Of a DNA stretch of 64,000 nucleotides, positions 12,601-23,523 are shown piece after piece. A program made the position numbers and the translations under genes. Every line of letters begins with the position of its first letter. Position 1 is the stretch's first letter. This stretch comes from Cymbidium sinense (lineage: Eukaryota > Streptophyta > Magnoliopsida > Asparagales > Orchidaceae), in the NCBI GenBank assembly GCA_021442155.1, contig CM038228.1, forward strand, positions 87,188,114 through 87,252,113, given 5' to 3'. The notes beneath the pieces were generated by a model. That model made no database searches and was not told the origin of the DNA. It was given only the letters and a program-made list of their open reading frames with translations.

Positions 12601-14263
12601 TGAAGCCTTTGGAGCAACCACATTCTAACCATCCAAAAGAAGGAACCAAAAAGAGAAAGAAGAAAGAAGAAAGAAGAAGAGAAGAAAGAAGAAAGGAAGA
12701 AATGAAGACCCCCATAACATGAATTCCATGCTTAATTGTAATTAATTCATTTGTAATCCAGGTTGTATAAGGGTAGAGCTTGGCTACCCAATTTATTTTC
12801 GGGTTTGTGCGGTGGTTCTCAACCACAAATGGCCTTTTATTCTTTTGCATTAGCTTTATAAATTTTTTGATATTTTGTTTAACTTGTGCATCAAGATGAC
12901 ATTATTTTGCTAGTTTCTTCCTTGCTTTGATGTGTGGCCTAGATGAAAATTAGGCTCTTAGGAAAAAATAAATATTCTACCAAATTAATCAACTCAAAAT
13001 TTAATGTAAACAACACATAATCTCATTTAAAGCCTAAGTTAAATTCAAGATAAAAGAATTAGCAACCCCTTAGCTGGATGTGCACTTTATTTTGTAACAT
13101 CATGCACAAAAGCATATTATTTCACTCTTGATTGGAGAGCTTCCACCTTTTAGAGAACTTAGCTTGACCTGTGAGAGCTAAGGTGGAAACACACCTCCCC
13201 ATCTTAGGACCCATAATCTTATTTCTCATACATTAGGCATATGAACCCTATAGCCTGAGTCAAATGATTGTCCAAATGAAAATAAAACATATGAAAAATT
13301 TTCATTAGATTTATGTCATGAATTCATTCCCTTACATGATCTAGTCTCTTTAGGGAGTGTTTTTAAGGACTTATCCTCATTCTAAATAAATAACAACCTT
13401 GCCATCTTACATAAACATAAGACTTGCCTACATGAATTTAAAATGGTAGAAGTTAGTTGGCCACCCCCTAGCAGTTGTAAGTCCAACAGTCGGATGGTTT
13501 AGCCTCTCTTGTGGAGGTAAACCAAATATATATTTTTACCTTAGAATTAGGGGATGCTTTTGGCCCTCACCAAAGCTCCATAGATTTAGGTTCTGAGGTT
13601 GCTTCTCCCCTTAGGCATTTCTGTGACCTTATATCATGGAATTATTTTCCTAGCATTCTAATAAAAATTCAACTCAAATAAATTAATTTAATTTCAAAAA
13701 CATAAAGCCCAACCATATGGTAGTTTGGGGTGCTTACTAGGCTTCCTAGTATCTTAAGCATCCCCCTACTTATTTTCATTTGGCTTTGATAAGAACTCCC
13801 TCCTCTTGATCGATCCCACTTGACTTTCTAAAATTAAACCATTTGATTGATAGTCCTACCTTTCAAAATCTTTGGTGACAATGATCATTTACCTTAATTG
13901 AGAGTATTCCTAAGGAATCTTGTTCTTTAAGATATAATTAACTATGGAGGCTTGCCCCTGTAGAGAACTTAATGAACCCGATTTAAAATAAACCCCACTT
14001 TACTTTTATGAAAGTAGGGAAGAATCTCTGTATTCAAGACCCATAGTCCTTAGGAGTCCTTATCAAGGTGATTAGGTCCATTGTAGGGTGGTGACTTCTA
14101 TCTTTCGAGATAGTACACCTCTCCTCAATGTCATACCCGATCACCCTAATAAGAACATTTGTGGATCTGTGTGGCATCCCAACAAGGCATATTATGTATA
14201 TTTTTGTTTTCATTTATCCTCTTTTCCTAAAGGGGGATAGATGAAGGAAGGAATATATATAAA
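9697..14263 (+). mobile_element. E1 3' LTR, 5'-truncated
   Basis: Starts inside the LTR at the CpG-rich block (GATCGGACG, aligned with GATCAGACG at about 50229) and continues collinearly with the complete LTRs. It has the ACCACGTGG block at 9794, the TTAATTAA-rich part, GGCTTTAAGTAGCCC at about 11482, the TTTTGTAGGTGTTAG segment at about 12479, the 12596-12850 block and the conserved tail (GTGATTAGGTCCATTG at about 14068). It ends in the hairpin-type tail variant (TTTATCCTC...GATAGATGAAGG) at about 14263. Compared with the solo LTR at 38543-46828 it lacks the first ~3.4 kb. Abutting sequence is minus-strand LTR, so E1 probably inserted into that LTR. Confidence 0.8.
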
Positions 14264-14502
14264 TTTTCACTATTGGCTACTTAAAGCCTCACAGTGCCAG
14301 GGTGTCCAGACTAATATACAACTTTTCTTATATACATATAGATGTATAAACAACTACAAGGATGGGAAAACCCATGCAAAAGTTGTATTTGATTTATTTG
14401 ATTATGATTCTTATTCATTGGTCACATCATACATACATATGTATAAGAGTTTAAGTGAGTACGTCGCCATTATTTTTTGCACCAAGGGCGTATGGTACAA
14501 GA

Positions 14503-14534
14503 CCTACTTTGGACTACTTTGGACTACTTTGGAT
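14503..14534. repeat. 10-bp direct repeat GGACTACTTT
   Basis: Three adjacent copies of a 10-bp unit (first copy slightly degenerate, GACCTACTTT). Other LTR copies have one unit at the same place (for example GACCTACTTAGG at 26299-26310). This is a local expansion in LTR G, probably by replication slippage. Confidence 0.85.
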
Positions 14535-17115
14535 ATCTAGACTAATATACCACTTTTCTTAGATACATATGAATCTACAAAAATAACCACAAAATAAGAA
14601 GTCATGCAAGAAGTTATATTTGATTTTATTATATGATTTATATATGTGATATGAAATTCTTTCTAAGTTTTAATATGAAGATGCATAGGAATAGATTTAG
14701 GCAAATGTTGTGTTCTTTTCAAATGAACTAATAATTTGTGAATCCTATGTGAATCCATGTAAGATAAGAAAAGAAAGCTTCATATTGCATGTTCTATATT
14801 ACCAACACATGCAAACTTATAGATATTTATAATTAACATCACTCCATATGTTATAATTGATTCATACACTTTTGAAAATAACTTTTGATTTAATAGTGAT
14901 GGTAGCCACACCTATTTAATTTAGGTCAACACATGCAATTATACATAAAGAAAATCATTTTTTTAAATTAATTTTAAAAGAAATGAATGCATGATTACAC
15001 ATGGAAAGCAACATTTAGCATGATAGGGAAATAAATAAAGGAACATAAGCACATGATCTCATTAATTCCAATTAATTCCTAAGGATAATCATACTAAATA
15101 AAGTCACTTAAAATAAACCAAAATTCTTTAATATCATTTTTAATTTTAAGTTTGATTTATTTTAAGGAATGTAAAGAGGTTTGTTGGTCCTAATCCCATT
15201 GTCCATGTGCGAGTTAATTTTGGTTCAATGAAGAAGTAATTAGGTTGATTTTATGGTTTAATTAGGTTAGGGTATGAATTAAATGGATTAATTAACCCTT
15301 ACCTACATCACCTTAAGTTAATTAACTAATTAATAATGAGCTAATATGATATGCAACCATATGGAAAGTAAATTTGCAATGCTCCTAAGAAATGAAAGGG
15401 GCCTAATACAATTGGCTCATAATTAGTAGTTAATTAAGCTTAAGGGATCTCACTTAACTACTTTTATGATTTTCTCACACATGTGGGTTAACCATAATTT
15501 CATCATCTCTTACTTTGGGTTATTGAACACCCAAAGAGCTACCCAAGATTAGATTACAGGATTAGATTTAATTGAATTAATTAAGTTCATTATTTAACTA
15601 ATTAAACCTTAATTAACTTTAACCAATTAAAGTGAGATGGGCTTAGAGAAAGAGACAAAGAAAGGAGTCAAAGTCTCAATCCCTAAATCTTCTTAATTAA
15701 TTAATTAAGGTTCAAGTATGATTTGGATTTTTTATTAATCTTATTAATTAATTAATTAAAAGGGGGTTAATTAATTAATTAAGGGATTAGAGAAGATTTA
15801 AAGAAAAGATGTGGAGAGGGAGTCCCAATCCATTTCCCTAGACTTCATCTCCATTAATAGAGGTTAATAGGCTTAATTGATTGATTAATTTATTATTTAT
15901 TTGCTTAATTATCATTACATTAAGAAAGTGATTTAGACTTAATCCATTAGTTTCCCTAATTAAGCAAATAATAAAATCACATAAAACTAGCGGAGGCAAG
16001 GTCATCCCCCTAAATACACACAAAAAGTTTGAGATTAATTGAATGGTTAATTAGGGAGTAATTAGGCTAATTATATTTTTAATTAAACCTTAATTAAGCC
16101 ATGTTCTCTATTCAAAATTAATTAATGATAATTTTCCTGGATTCTATTATGAAATATCTTTAAAATGAGCCTAAGTTTATATTTTTTAGATTTTCTAGAA
16201 TTAGTTATGAATTTAGAAAGTGTAAGATTTAAAATAAGTTAATTAGTCTTGATTAAAGCCTTAATCCCGTCGGGCCATGTGACGGCTGATGCTGATGTGG
16301 CGCACTTTCCACATGGCGCGATGGGATTCACTTTTTAAGTTGTCACTTCCAAGTGATGACTCAGATGCGATGCAAGCGATAATTTTGTGGGCTGTCCGAT
16401 CTAAGATTGGATGACCATGATCTAACCCATGATTTCAAAGGATAAATCAGAGGCTCTAAGTGAGAGTCGATAAGATCGTCCATTTTGATGATGCGATGGA
16501 AGGTCCATGATCTATCTCCTCCTGAGCCTCGAACAATGGCTACCGTCCATCGATCACCGATCCGAGCTCACTCGATCTCAGATGGTGATGAAAATGATCC
16601 CACACCTTCAGAAGAACAATAATCAAATCAACTGAAAATCGCATGACATGAGAATTTCTTTCACAAAAGACCAAGCTATTTTCATTCAAGGATTGATTTC
16701 ATTGGCATATCTCACTGGAGCATGTGATGGCAGTTTCAACGATCGAGGAAGCTTCATTTGGTAGAAATGAAGCTCTTTTGAGTGCTTTGAGCTTTGATTT
16801 GGTGTGGTTTGCTCAGAAGACCAAAGCACTAGACGTAGGTGGTCGGTCTTGATCAAAATCTGTCCTTCAGCCATCAACAAGCTTGGGAAAGATTTTTTCT
16901 TGCTCGTTTCACTCCAAGGAAGGTGTGTGCAAAGTTAATTGCATTTTGGTGGAGGTTTGAGCAAATGGGAATCAAAGGTGGCCTCTCTTGTTTCAATTTT
17001 GCGTAAAATCGATAATGGGGATTTTGGGGAGCTTGGGAAGGCTTGGAAATTTCTCTGGGAACTCTCTCCTTTGCTGCTAGGGTTCAATCGAGTGTGAGTC
17101 TCTGAGTTTGAGTGA

Positions 17116-17141
17116 GAATGAGGGGGTATACCCCCTCATTC
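17116..17141. repeat. 26-bp perfect palindrome in LTR
   Basis: The sequence reads GAATGAGGGGGTA followed by its exact reverse complement. Equivalent sites in other LTR copies keep the inverted symmetry with a changed centre: 28803-28825 (nine-base arms around TATAT) and 61961-61980. The plus-strand LTRs keep only GGGTATA..CCC remnants (about 41165 and 49495). It lies in the GC-richer part of the LTR, ahead of the CpG-rich block. It could be a protein-binding site or cruciform; function unknown. Confidence 0.9.
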
Positions 17142-17314
17142 CTTGGATTGAATGGCCATGGTTGATTTGGATTCTTCTTAATCAATTGGCTGTTTCAAAG
17201 GGTGGTGGAGGTCCTTGGGTGCATGATGTGGCTCGGTTTGGTTGGGTGAGGGTGTGGAGGTGGCTGCAAAGGGAGGAAGTGCTTGTCCTTGGAGGTTTGG
17301 AAAGCTCTAATGGG

Positions 17315-17342
17315 CATGGGGAGGTGATTTCTCCTCCCCATG
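17315..17342. repeat. Inverted repeat, 10-bp arms (LTR G)
   Basis: CATGGGGAGG and CCTCCCCATG flank an 8-base spacer. It is the positional equivalent of the perfect 24-bp palindromes at 40958-40981 and 49272-49295, about 200 bp from the other palindrome site. Confidence 0.85.
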
Positions 17343-19118
17343 GATCATGGCCAACCCAACCACCTTTGGGTCAGGTCAGCCATGGTCCTAGGTGCCTAGG
17401 TGGACCTATGATTGGGTGCCAAGTGGTCATGGGGAGAGGATGACTCAATGTGCATGGGTCTTATCTCATGGGATGCCCTAAAGGGCAAAATGGTCATTTT
17501 GCTATGAGTTTGATTTGGGCAGATTTGAAATGGGTTAAAAGTGAGTTAGCCTAAATTTCAAGTGTTTGGAGTTTGTTTGGTTTGATTTGGCTCAATTTGA
17601 CTTATTTAGGTCAAATTGGGTTAGGTTGTGTCAAGTTGACTAATTGGTCAAATTAGGTCAAACCAAGAGTTGGGTCAAGTTTACATGACCAATTGGAGTG
17701 TGTTGGTGTCATTGGTTTGGTTCAATTTGCTTTGGATTTGATTATGGCTCATTTGGGTTCATATAGGTCAAATGGGTCAAGTTGACTAATTTGACCAATT
17801 TGACCAAATTGGGTTAGGTTAGGTGTTGAGTCAAGTTCAATTGGCTAACTGAAAATGATTGTAGGTTTTGGTTTGGTTCAGTTTGGAATTAGTTTGAATT
17901 TTGGCTAATTTGACCTTTTAGATCAATTTGGCTAAGTTGGGTCAAGTTGACCAATTGGCCAACTTGGGCTCAATTATGACTTTGGTCAAGTTCAATAATC
18001 AATTTAAAATGAGCTTGAGCTATTAGTTGCAATCAATTTGAATCAAATCATGATTTGACCCATTTTAGCTTTTTAGGCCAATTTGGGTCAACTTGGGTCA
18101 AATGGCAATTAGGCTTGGTTTGGCTCAAGTGAAGGTTTGGTCATGTTCAATCATTGATCATGAGTGGATTTGAATCAATGGTTTTAATCAATTTGACCTA
18201 TGATGGATTTTGGCTAGTTTGGGTTTCATTTGGGCTAAATGTTGACTTGGTCAAAGGCTAGGTTTGACTTGGTTTGACCCAAGTTAAGGCAATTGATCAC
18301 CCTAGGGTGATTGTTGGTTATGTTGTAAGGTTTGGATGGGCTTAGTTCAATCCAATTTGGGTTGGATTAGAACTTGCACAAAAAAGTACTTTAGGACATT
18401 TTTGGTCAAGTGAGCCTAAATGGGTCAATTGGCTTGATCTTGGCTTGATTCAAGTTTAGTTGAACTTACACATGAGTCTAAGATTTAAATATAAATCCAA
18501 TTGCAATTGGTTTGGAGCCAAATGGGTTTTGGTTCATATGACAATTTCAAGTCAAAAGGGCCAACATGGACTTGACTTGGGTAGAATAGTTTGGTTTGAT
18601 AATGATAGTTTATGTTTATATTTAGGTCAATGATTGTAGGAATGATTGAATTATGAAAAAATCCATGTGTTTTGAATTGGTTTGGCATCATTCAGCCAAG
18701 TTTAGTAATTTGGCTAAAATAACTAAAATTGGGAATTTGATTTGATTTGGGTTTCAATCATTTGGATTTGAATTTGATTTGGGATTTATTGATAATTGAG
18801 AAAATTTTAATTTTAAGTGGCTACCCCATTTGAGTTGGAATTGATTTATGATTTGGATTTGAAATTTGGATTTGAATTTGAGGTTTGGTTTAAAAGAAGG
18901 AAGTAAGGATTTGGTTCAATGCTATTGGGTAGGCAAGTCTTCCTAAATCCCTAATGCACAACCTATCCATATGGCTACCTCTTCTAAGTCTCTAGGGTTA
19001 GGTTAAGTGTTCACCTAATCATTAGAAGTGTCTTAAGACTAAGGAATTCTTAGTTTCTATGAGAGTCCTAAATTTATGATATGGAAGTTGAGAGCTCACT
19101 CCAAAAGTGAGGTCAACA

Positions 19119-20465
19119 AAGGTGCCCAATAGGTGTGGTGTAACTGACAAGGCACACCGCATGCATTGGTGTTGATCGATACGATCAATAATGTTAGAAG
19201 GATCGCAAACACTAATAGAAATGATCTACTCCTAAACTCAAGATGTAGAAGGAATCAAGATCTTAGTGCAATGCAACTCCACTCATGCCAAGGGCATAAG
19301 GGAGGAAGAAGGAATCCCTTGAGGAATCAAACATGTGAACCTTCCACTAGGGAAGCAGGTTCATGTTATCCACCTAGGATAAGAGGTTTGAATTTAAATG
19401 CAATATATGATTTGGGTAGAGTATCTGCTAGAGATTAGAATGTATAACCTGTTAGGGATGGATGCATGAACCTTCCACTAGGGAAGCAGGTTCAGGTTAT
19501 CCACTAGGGATAAGGATTTGATGAGATTTCTTTTGAAGGTGCACTCGCTAGGGAATGCAAGTTTGAATTAGATTTAATTGACTCCACTAGGGAGGTTGGG
19601 ATGATTGATGTCTTGCTGGGGAGAAGTTGGTTGATTATTTATTTTAAGTTTACATTTTGAGATGGACCCTATCAGTTTGTGATGGACCATACTGAGAAGG
19701 GGTATGTCGGCCTTGGCCTATCTCAGATTTACCAATCCAAAGGTGTAGTCCACCAGCCACATGGTAGAACTATCCGACCTAAGGGGTTGCCTTTCGGTGA
19801 ACAATGATGGTCAAATTAGAAAGAAAGCGTGGGGACTCATATTTGCCTACACAAGGGACCACTGTGGTGATCTATTGGATGCAAAAAATCAAACCCGACC
19901 TAGAGCGACTATAGTAGTCAAGATAATGTTATTTGATTGAATTGCATTTATTTTAATTTGATGGATCCCATCTATGTATGGATCCACTAAGCTATATACT
20001 AAACCTATCTTAGATTTATAAATCTGGGATAGTCTACCTGGGGTAGATAACCAACCTAAGGGGTGCCTTTCTGTGTGCAATGGTCAAGGTAGGAAGAAAG
20101 CATTGGGACTCACATCCTTCTACACAAGGAACCACTGGGGTGATCGATTGCTTGTGCAACAAATTGAACCCACGGTCGCCATGGTTTGTGATGTAGAAAG
20201 AATGCATAATAGACTTATATCTTTCAAAGCAAAGATGATCGCTGGGGTAACTCATCAGTGAAGAACAAGTTGAATCTGACCTAAGGGCGACTACTGAGAG
20301 AGTGTAGACCCGAGGACTTATCTTAACTCAAAGTAGTCAGGCAATTTTGATAGGGAGTTTTGCTAACACTGCCATAAAGATAGGATGCCTGCTTGGGAAA
20401 GGGGATAGTAGGGGCTTGATTTCCTAATCCACAAGTGGAGATATATTTTATTTACTTTATATTAT
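19119..20465 (-). mobile_element. 3' UTR segment, minus strand
   Basis: Non-coding sequence matching the reverse complement of the E1 3' UTR. The stretch from about 20345 to 20440 (ACTGCCATAAAGATAGGATG...CCTAATCCACAAGTG) matches 9054-9130 inverted, and GGACTCAC modules recur near 19830 and 20107. It joins LTR G at 19118 and an LTR end at 20466, so only about 1.35 kb separates two LTRs; gag-pol is absent. Near the LTR it has a 131-bp-offset duplication of CCTTCCACTAGGGAAGCAGG (19340 and 19471). No open frame has recognisable content. Confidence 0.7.
19336..19520. repeat. Two-copy repeat with recurrent ACTAGGGA
   Basis: GAACCTTCCACTAGGGAAGC begins at 19337 and again at 19468, offset 131 bp. 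The octamer CTAGGGAx recurs again near 19495, 19547 and 19593, so this is a decayed short tandem array at the LTR-proximal end of the 3' UTR. Confidence 0.75.
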
Positions 20466-22517
20466 TATGGTAAAAATATTCTTGCCTTCATCTATCCTTT
20501 TTGAAGAGAGGATAAATGAAAATAGAAATAATTGCCTTTTGGGACACCACGTTGATCCGCAGATGTTCTTATTGAGGGTGATCGGGTATGACATTAAGGA
20601 GAGATGTACTATCTTGAGAAATAGAAGTCACTACCCTATAGTGGACCTAATCACCTCAATAAGGACTTCTAAGGACAATGGGTCTGCATATGTACAAGAG
20701 ATTCTTTTCCTAATTTACATAGAAAAGTAAAGCAGGGTTTATTTTAAATTGAGTTCGTTCAGTTCTTATAGGGGCAAGCCCCCATAGTTAATTACATCCT
20801 AAGGGACGAGATTCCTTATAAATACTCTTAATTAAGGTAAATGATCATTGTCTTCAAAGATTTCAATAGGTTGGACAATTAGTCGATTAGTTTATTTTGA
20901 AAAGATCAAATGGGATTGATCAAAGAGGTGGGAGTTATTATTGAAGCCAAAGGAAGATAAGTTGGAGATGCCCATGATGCTAGGAAACTAACATCTCAAA
21001 CTATCCTATGGCTTTTACATTTTTAAATTGATTTAATTTGTTTGAATTGAATTTTCATTAGAAATTTAGACTTACCATTCCATAACACAAGATTAAGAAA
21101 ATGCCTAAGAGGCAAGAATTTAAGCTTATGGCCCATAAAGGGAGAAGCAATCTCAGAACTTAAATCTAGGGAGATTTGGCGAGGGCCGAAAGCACAACCT
21201 AAATCTAAGGTGAGAATTGGTATTTGGTTTGCCTCCACAAGAGAGGATAAATCACCTAACTGCTTGGAGTTACAACTGCTTGGGGGTGGCTGCCAACTAG
21301 CTCCTCCTACAGTTTTAAATTCATGTAGGAAAGTCTTATACTTTATGCAAGATAGCTAGGCTATTATTTATTTATAAAGAGACTAAGTATATAAACTTAG
21401 TCCCTAAAGAGACTAGATCATATAAGGGTATGCTTCAAATGACCTAAATTTAATGCAATTCATATTCATTTTATTTCCATTTTTGGATAATTATTTTGAC
21501 AGGCTAATAGGATCATATGCCTAATTCATGAGAAATAAGGTTATTGGCCAAAATCAGCGAGAAGGGAGGTGTGTTTCCACCATGGCTCTCAAAGGTCAAG
21601 CCAAGTTTCTTTGGAAAAGGTGGAAGACCTCCAATCAAGAGTAAAAATAATATGTATTTGTGCATAATATTATTAAAGAAGTACTCATCTAGCTAAGGGG
21701 TTGCTAATTCTTTTATCTTGAAATTTAGCCTAAGATTTTAGTGAGATTATGAGTTCTTTAATTTTAGTTTTGAGTTGTAAAGTTTGGTAAAAGATTTATT
21801 TTTTCCTAAGAGCCTAATCCACATCCAGACCATACATAAAGCAAGCAAGAAACTAGGAAAATGATGCCTCATATTGCACAAGCTAAACAAATCATCAATT
21901 AATTTATAATGCTAATCGCAAAAGAATAATATTCCATTATGGTCGGGTACCATCGCACAAACCCAAAAAAAAAGTTGGATAGCTGACCTCTACTCTTATA
22001 CAACCCAGATTATAAATGAATTAAATATAATTAGGCAAGGAATTCAATGTTATGGGAGTCTTCAAGCTTCATTTCTTCATTCTTCTTTTCTTCTTTCTTC
22101 ATTGGTTCCTTCTTTTGGATGGTTGGAAGGTGGATGCTCCAAAGGCTTCACATGGTGCATAAGATGAGATATTATGACCAATGCTCATCCTAATCCCCAT
22201 AACAATCATTCCAAAATCCTATTTGTAAAAATTTACATGAAAAAAAGTAAATCTAGCTAACACCTGCAAAACAAAGGTTAGCTAAATAGACCATCAAATT
22301 TCAGGCATGTATATTAGACTTATCACCCTACACATGGGTGACTACAACCACCTAGTCTATTGGATTATGCTCAGGGGTATAAGAACTTACACAATAAAAT
22401 AATTTATATTTTTATTTATTACAGCATCCCTTAAGCACAATCCCCTGTAGAAGATAATGGTTAGACTAAGATCTCCCTAGCATTCATTCTATGTACATAC
22501 ATCCTAACATCTAGTCT

Positions 22518-22561
<44 letters not shown>

Positions 22562-22596
22562 AATGGTTAGACTAAGATCTCCCTAACATTCATTCT
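20466..22596 (-). mobile_element. LTR 3' part, minus strand (duplicated)
   Basis: The last ~2.1 kb of an LTR. On plus it begins TATGGT (LTR end ACCATA) at 20466, has the hairpin-type tail (TATCCTTTTTGAAGAGAGGATA, about 20490-20512), then GGACCTAATCACCTCAATAAGG (about 20642), and ends past the (AC)n microsatellite. It lacks the rest of the LTR because it is a copy made by the ~3.04-kb tandem duplication. Confidence 0.8.
22521..22559. repeat. (AC)n microsatellite
   Basis: About 19.5 uninterrupted AC units inside the LTR. The paralogous site at 25552-25592 has a similar (AC)n followed by (AT)n, while 58768-58776 has only a short ATATATATC tract. The expansion therefore happened in this lineage of LTR before the tandem duplication. 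Confidence 0.98.
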
Positions 22597-23523
22597 ATGC
22601 AAGTTTGAATTAGATTTAATTGACTCGACTAGGGAGGTTGGGATGATTGATGTATTGCTGGGGAGAAGTTGGTTGATTGTTTATTTTAAGTTTACATTTT
22701 GAGATGGACCCTATCAGTTTACAATGGACCATACTGAGAAGAGGTATGTTGGCCTTGACCTATCTCAGATTTACCAATCCAAAGGTGTAGTCCACCAGCC
22801 ACATGGTAGAACTATCCGACCTAAGGGGTTGCCTTTCGGTGTACGATGGGAAAATTAGAAAGAAAGGGTGGGGACTCATATTTGCCTACACAAGAGACCA
22901 CTGGGGTGATCTATTGGATGCAAAAAATCAAACCTGACCTAGAGTGACTATAGTAGTCAAGATAATGTTATTTGATTGAATTGCATTTATTTTAATTTGA
23001 TGGATCCCATCTGTGTGCGATGGATCCACTAAGAAGGGGCTAATATCAGCCTAAACCTATCTTAGATTTATAAATCTAAAGGGATAGTCTACTGGCTGAA
23101 GGGTAGAGATAACCAACCTAAGGGGTGCCTTTGGTGTGCAATGGTCAAGATAGGAAGAAAGCACTGGGACTCACATCCTTCTACACAAGGAACCACTAAG
23201 GTGATCGATTGCTTGTGCAACAAATTGAACCCGACCTAAGGCTGCCCATCGATTTATGATGGTCGTGCTAGAAAGAATGCATAATAGACTTATATCTTTC
23301 AAAGAAAAGATGATCGCTGGGGTAACTCATCAGTGAAGAACAAGTTAACTAAGGGTGACTAGAGAGTGAGAGGACTTATCTTAACTCAAAGTAGTCAGGC
23401 AATTTCGATAGGGAGTTTTGCTGACACTGCCATAAAGATAGGATGCCTGCTTGGGAAAGGGGCTAGTAGGGGCTTAATTTCCTAATCCACAAGTGAAGAT
23501 ATGTTTTATTTACTTTATATTAT
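22597..23523 (-). mobile_element. 3' UTR segment, minus strand (duplicated copy)
   Basis: Second copy of the sequence at 19555-20465, with small deletions. It carries the same modules (GGACTCATATTTGCC at about 22873, GGACTCACATCC at about 23167, AAAGATAGGATGCC at about 23435). It connects the end of a full LTR (23524) to the duplicated LTR part. Confidence 0.75.

Larger units (their letters stand above)
14264..19118 (-). mobile_element. Truncated LTR, minus strand (LTR G)
   Basis: Reverse-complement LTR whose first base is at 19118 (GGTCAACA on plus = TGTTGACC). Read downward it has the TTGAC/GGTCAA field (17560-18450), two palindromes (17315-17342 and 17116-17141), the CpG-rich block (16265-16325), the TTAATTAA-rich block (15200-16100) and two units of the second tandem block (about 14265-14560). 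It stops at about 14264 where plus-strand E1 begins, about 3 kb short of its own end. It lacks most copies of the ~178-bp tandem array, which accounts for its shorter first part. Confidence 0.8.
19555..22596. repeat. ~3.04-kb segmental tandem duplication, copy 1
   Basis: This segment (3' UTR part plus the last ~2.1 kb of an LTR, minus strand) is repeated directly at 22597-25638. Matching landmarks sit 3042-3052 bp apart, for example GATGGACCATACTGAGAAG at 19681 and its match at 22723, and GGTCGGGTACCATCGCAC at 21941 and 24993. By eye the copies differ by scattered substitutions and small indels, far fewer than separate independent LTRs. The new junction at about 22597 shows ATGCA shared by both parental sequences. 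Confidence 0.85.

Noticed and set aside
15690..15790. TTAATTAA-rich runs as a possible MITE or scaffold attachment site.
   Set aside because: The same AT-rich block is present at the same place in every LTR copy, so it is a normal part of the LTR and has no terminal inverted repeats of its own.
17108..17443. 111-codon open frame starting just before the 26-bp palindrome.
   Set aside because: Gly/Trp-rich translation with no motif, on the antisense strand of an LTR and not conserved in the equivalent part of other copies.
20430..20465. Possible second primer binding site: minus strand CTCCACTTGTGGAT resembles CTCCACTGGGGAT of 54458-54471.
   Set aside because: The same CACTTGTGGATTAGG occurs inside the E1 3' UTR (about 9054), away from any LTR end, the TGGCGA half is absent, and the spacing from the LTR end differs. 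Coincidence is more likely.
22521..22559. (AC)n tract considered as the cause of the tandem duplication.
   Set aside because: The junction lies about 40 bp past the tract at an ATGCA microhomology and not in the tract itself, so slippage in the microsatellite does not explain the event.
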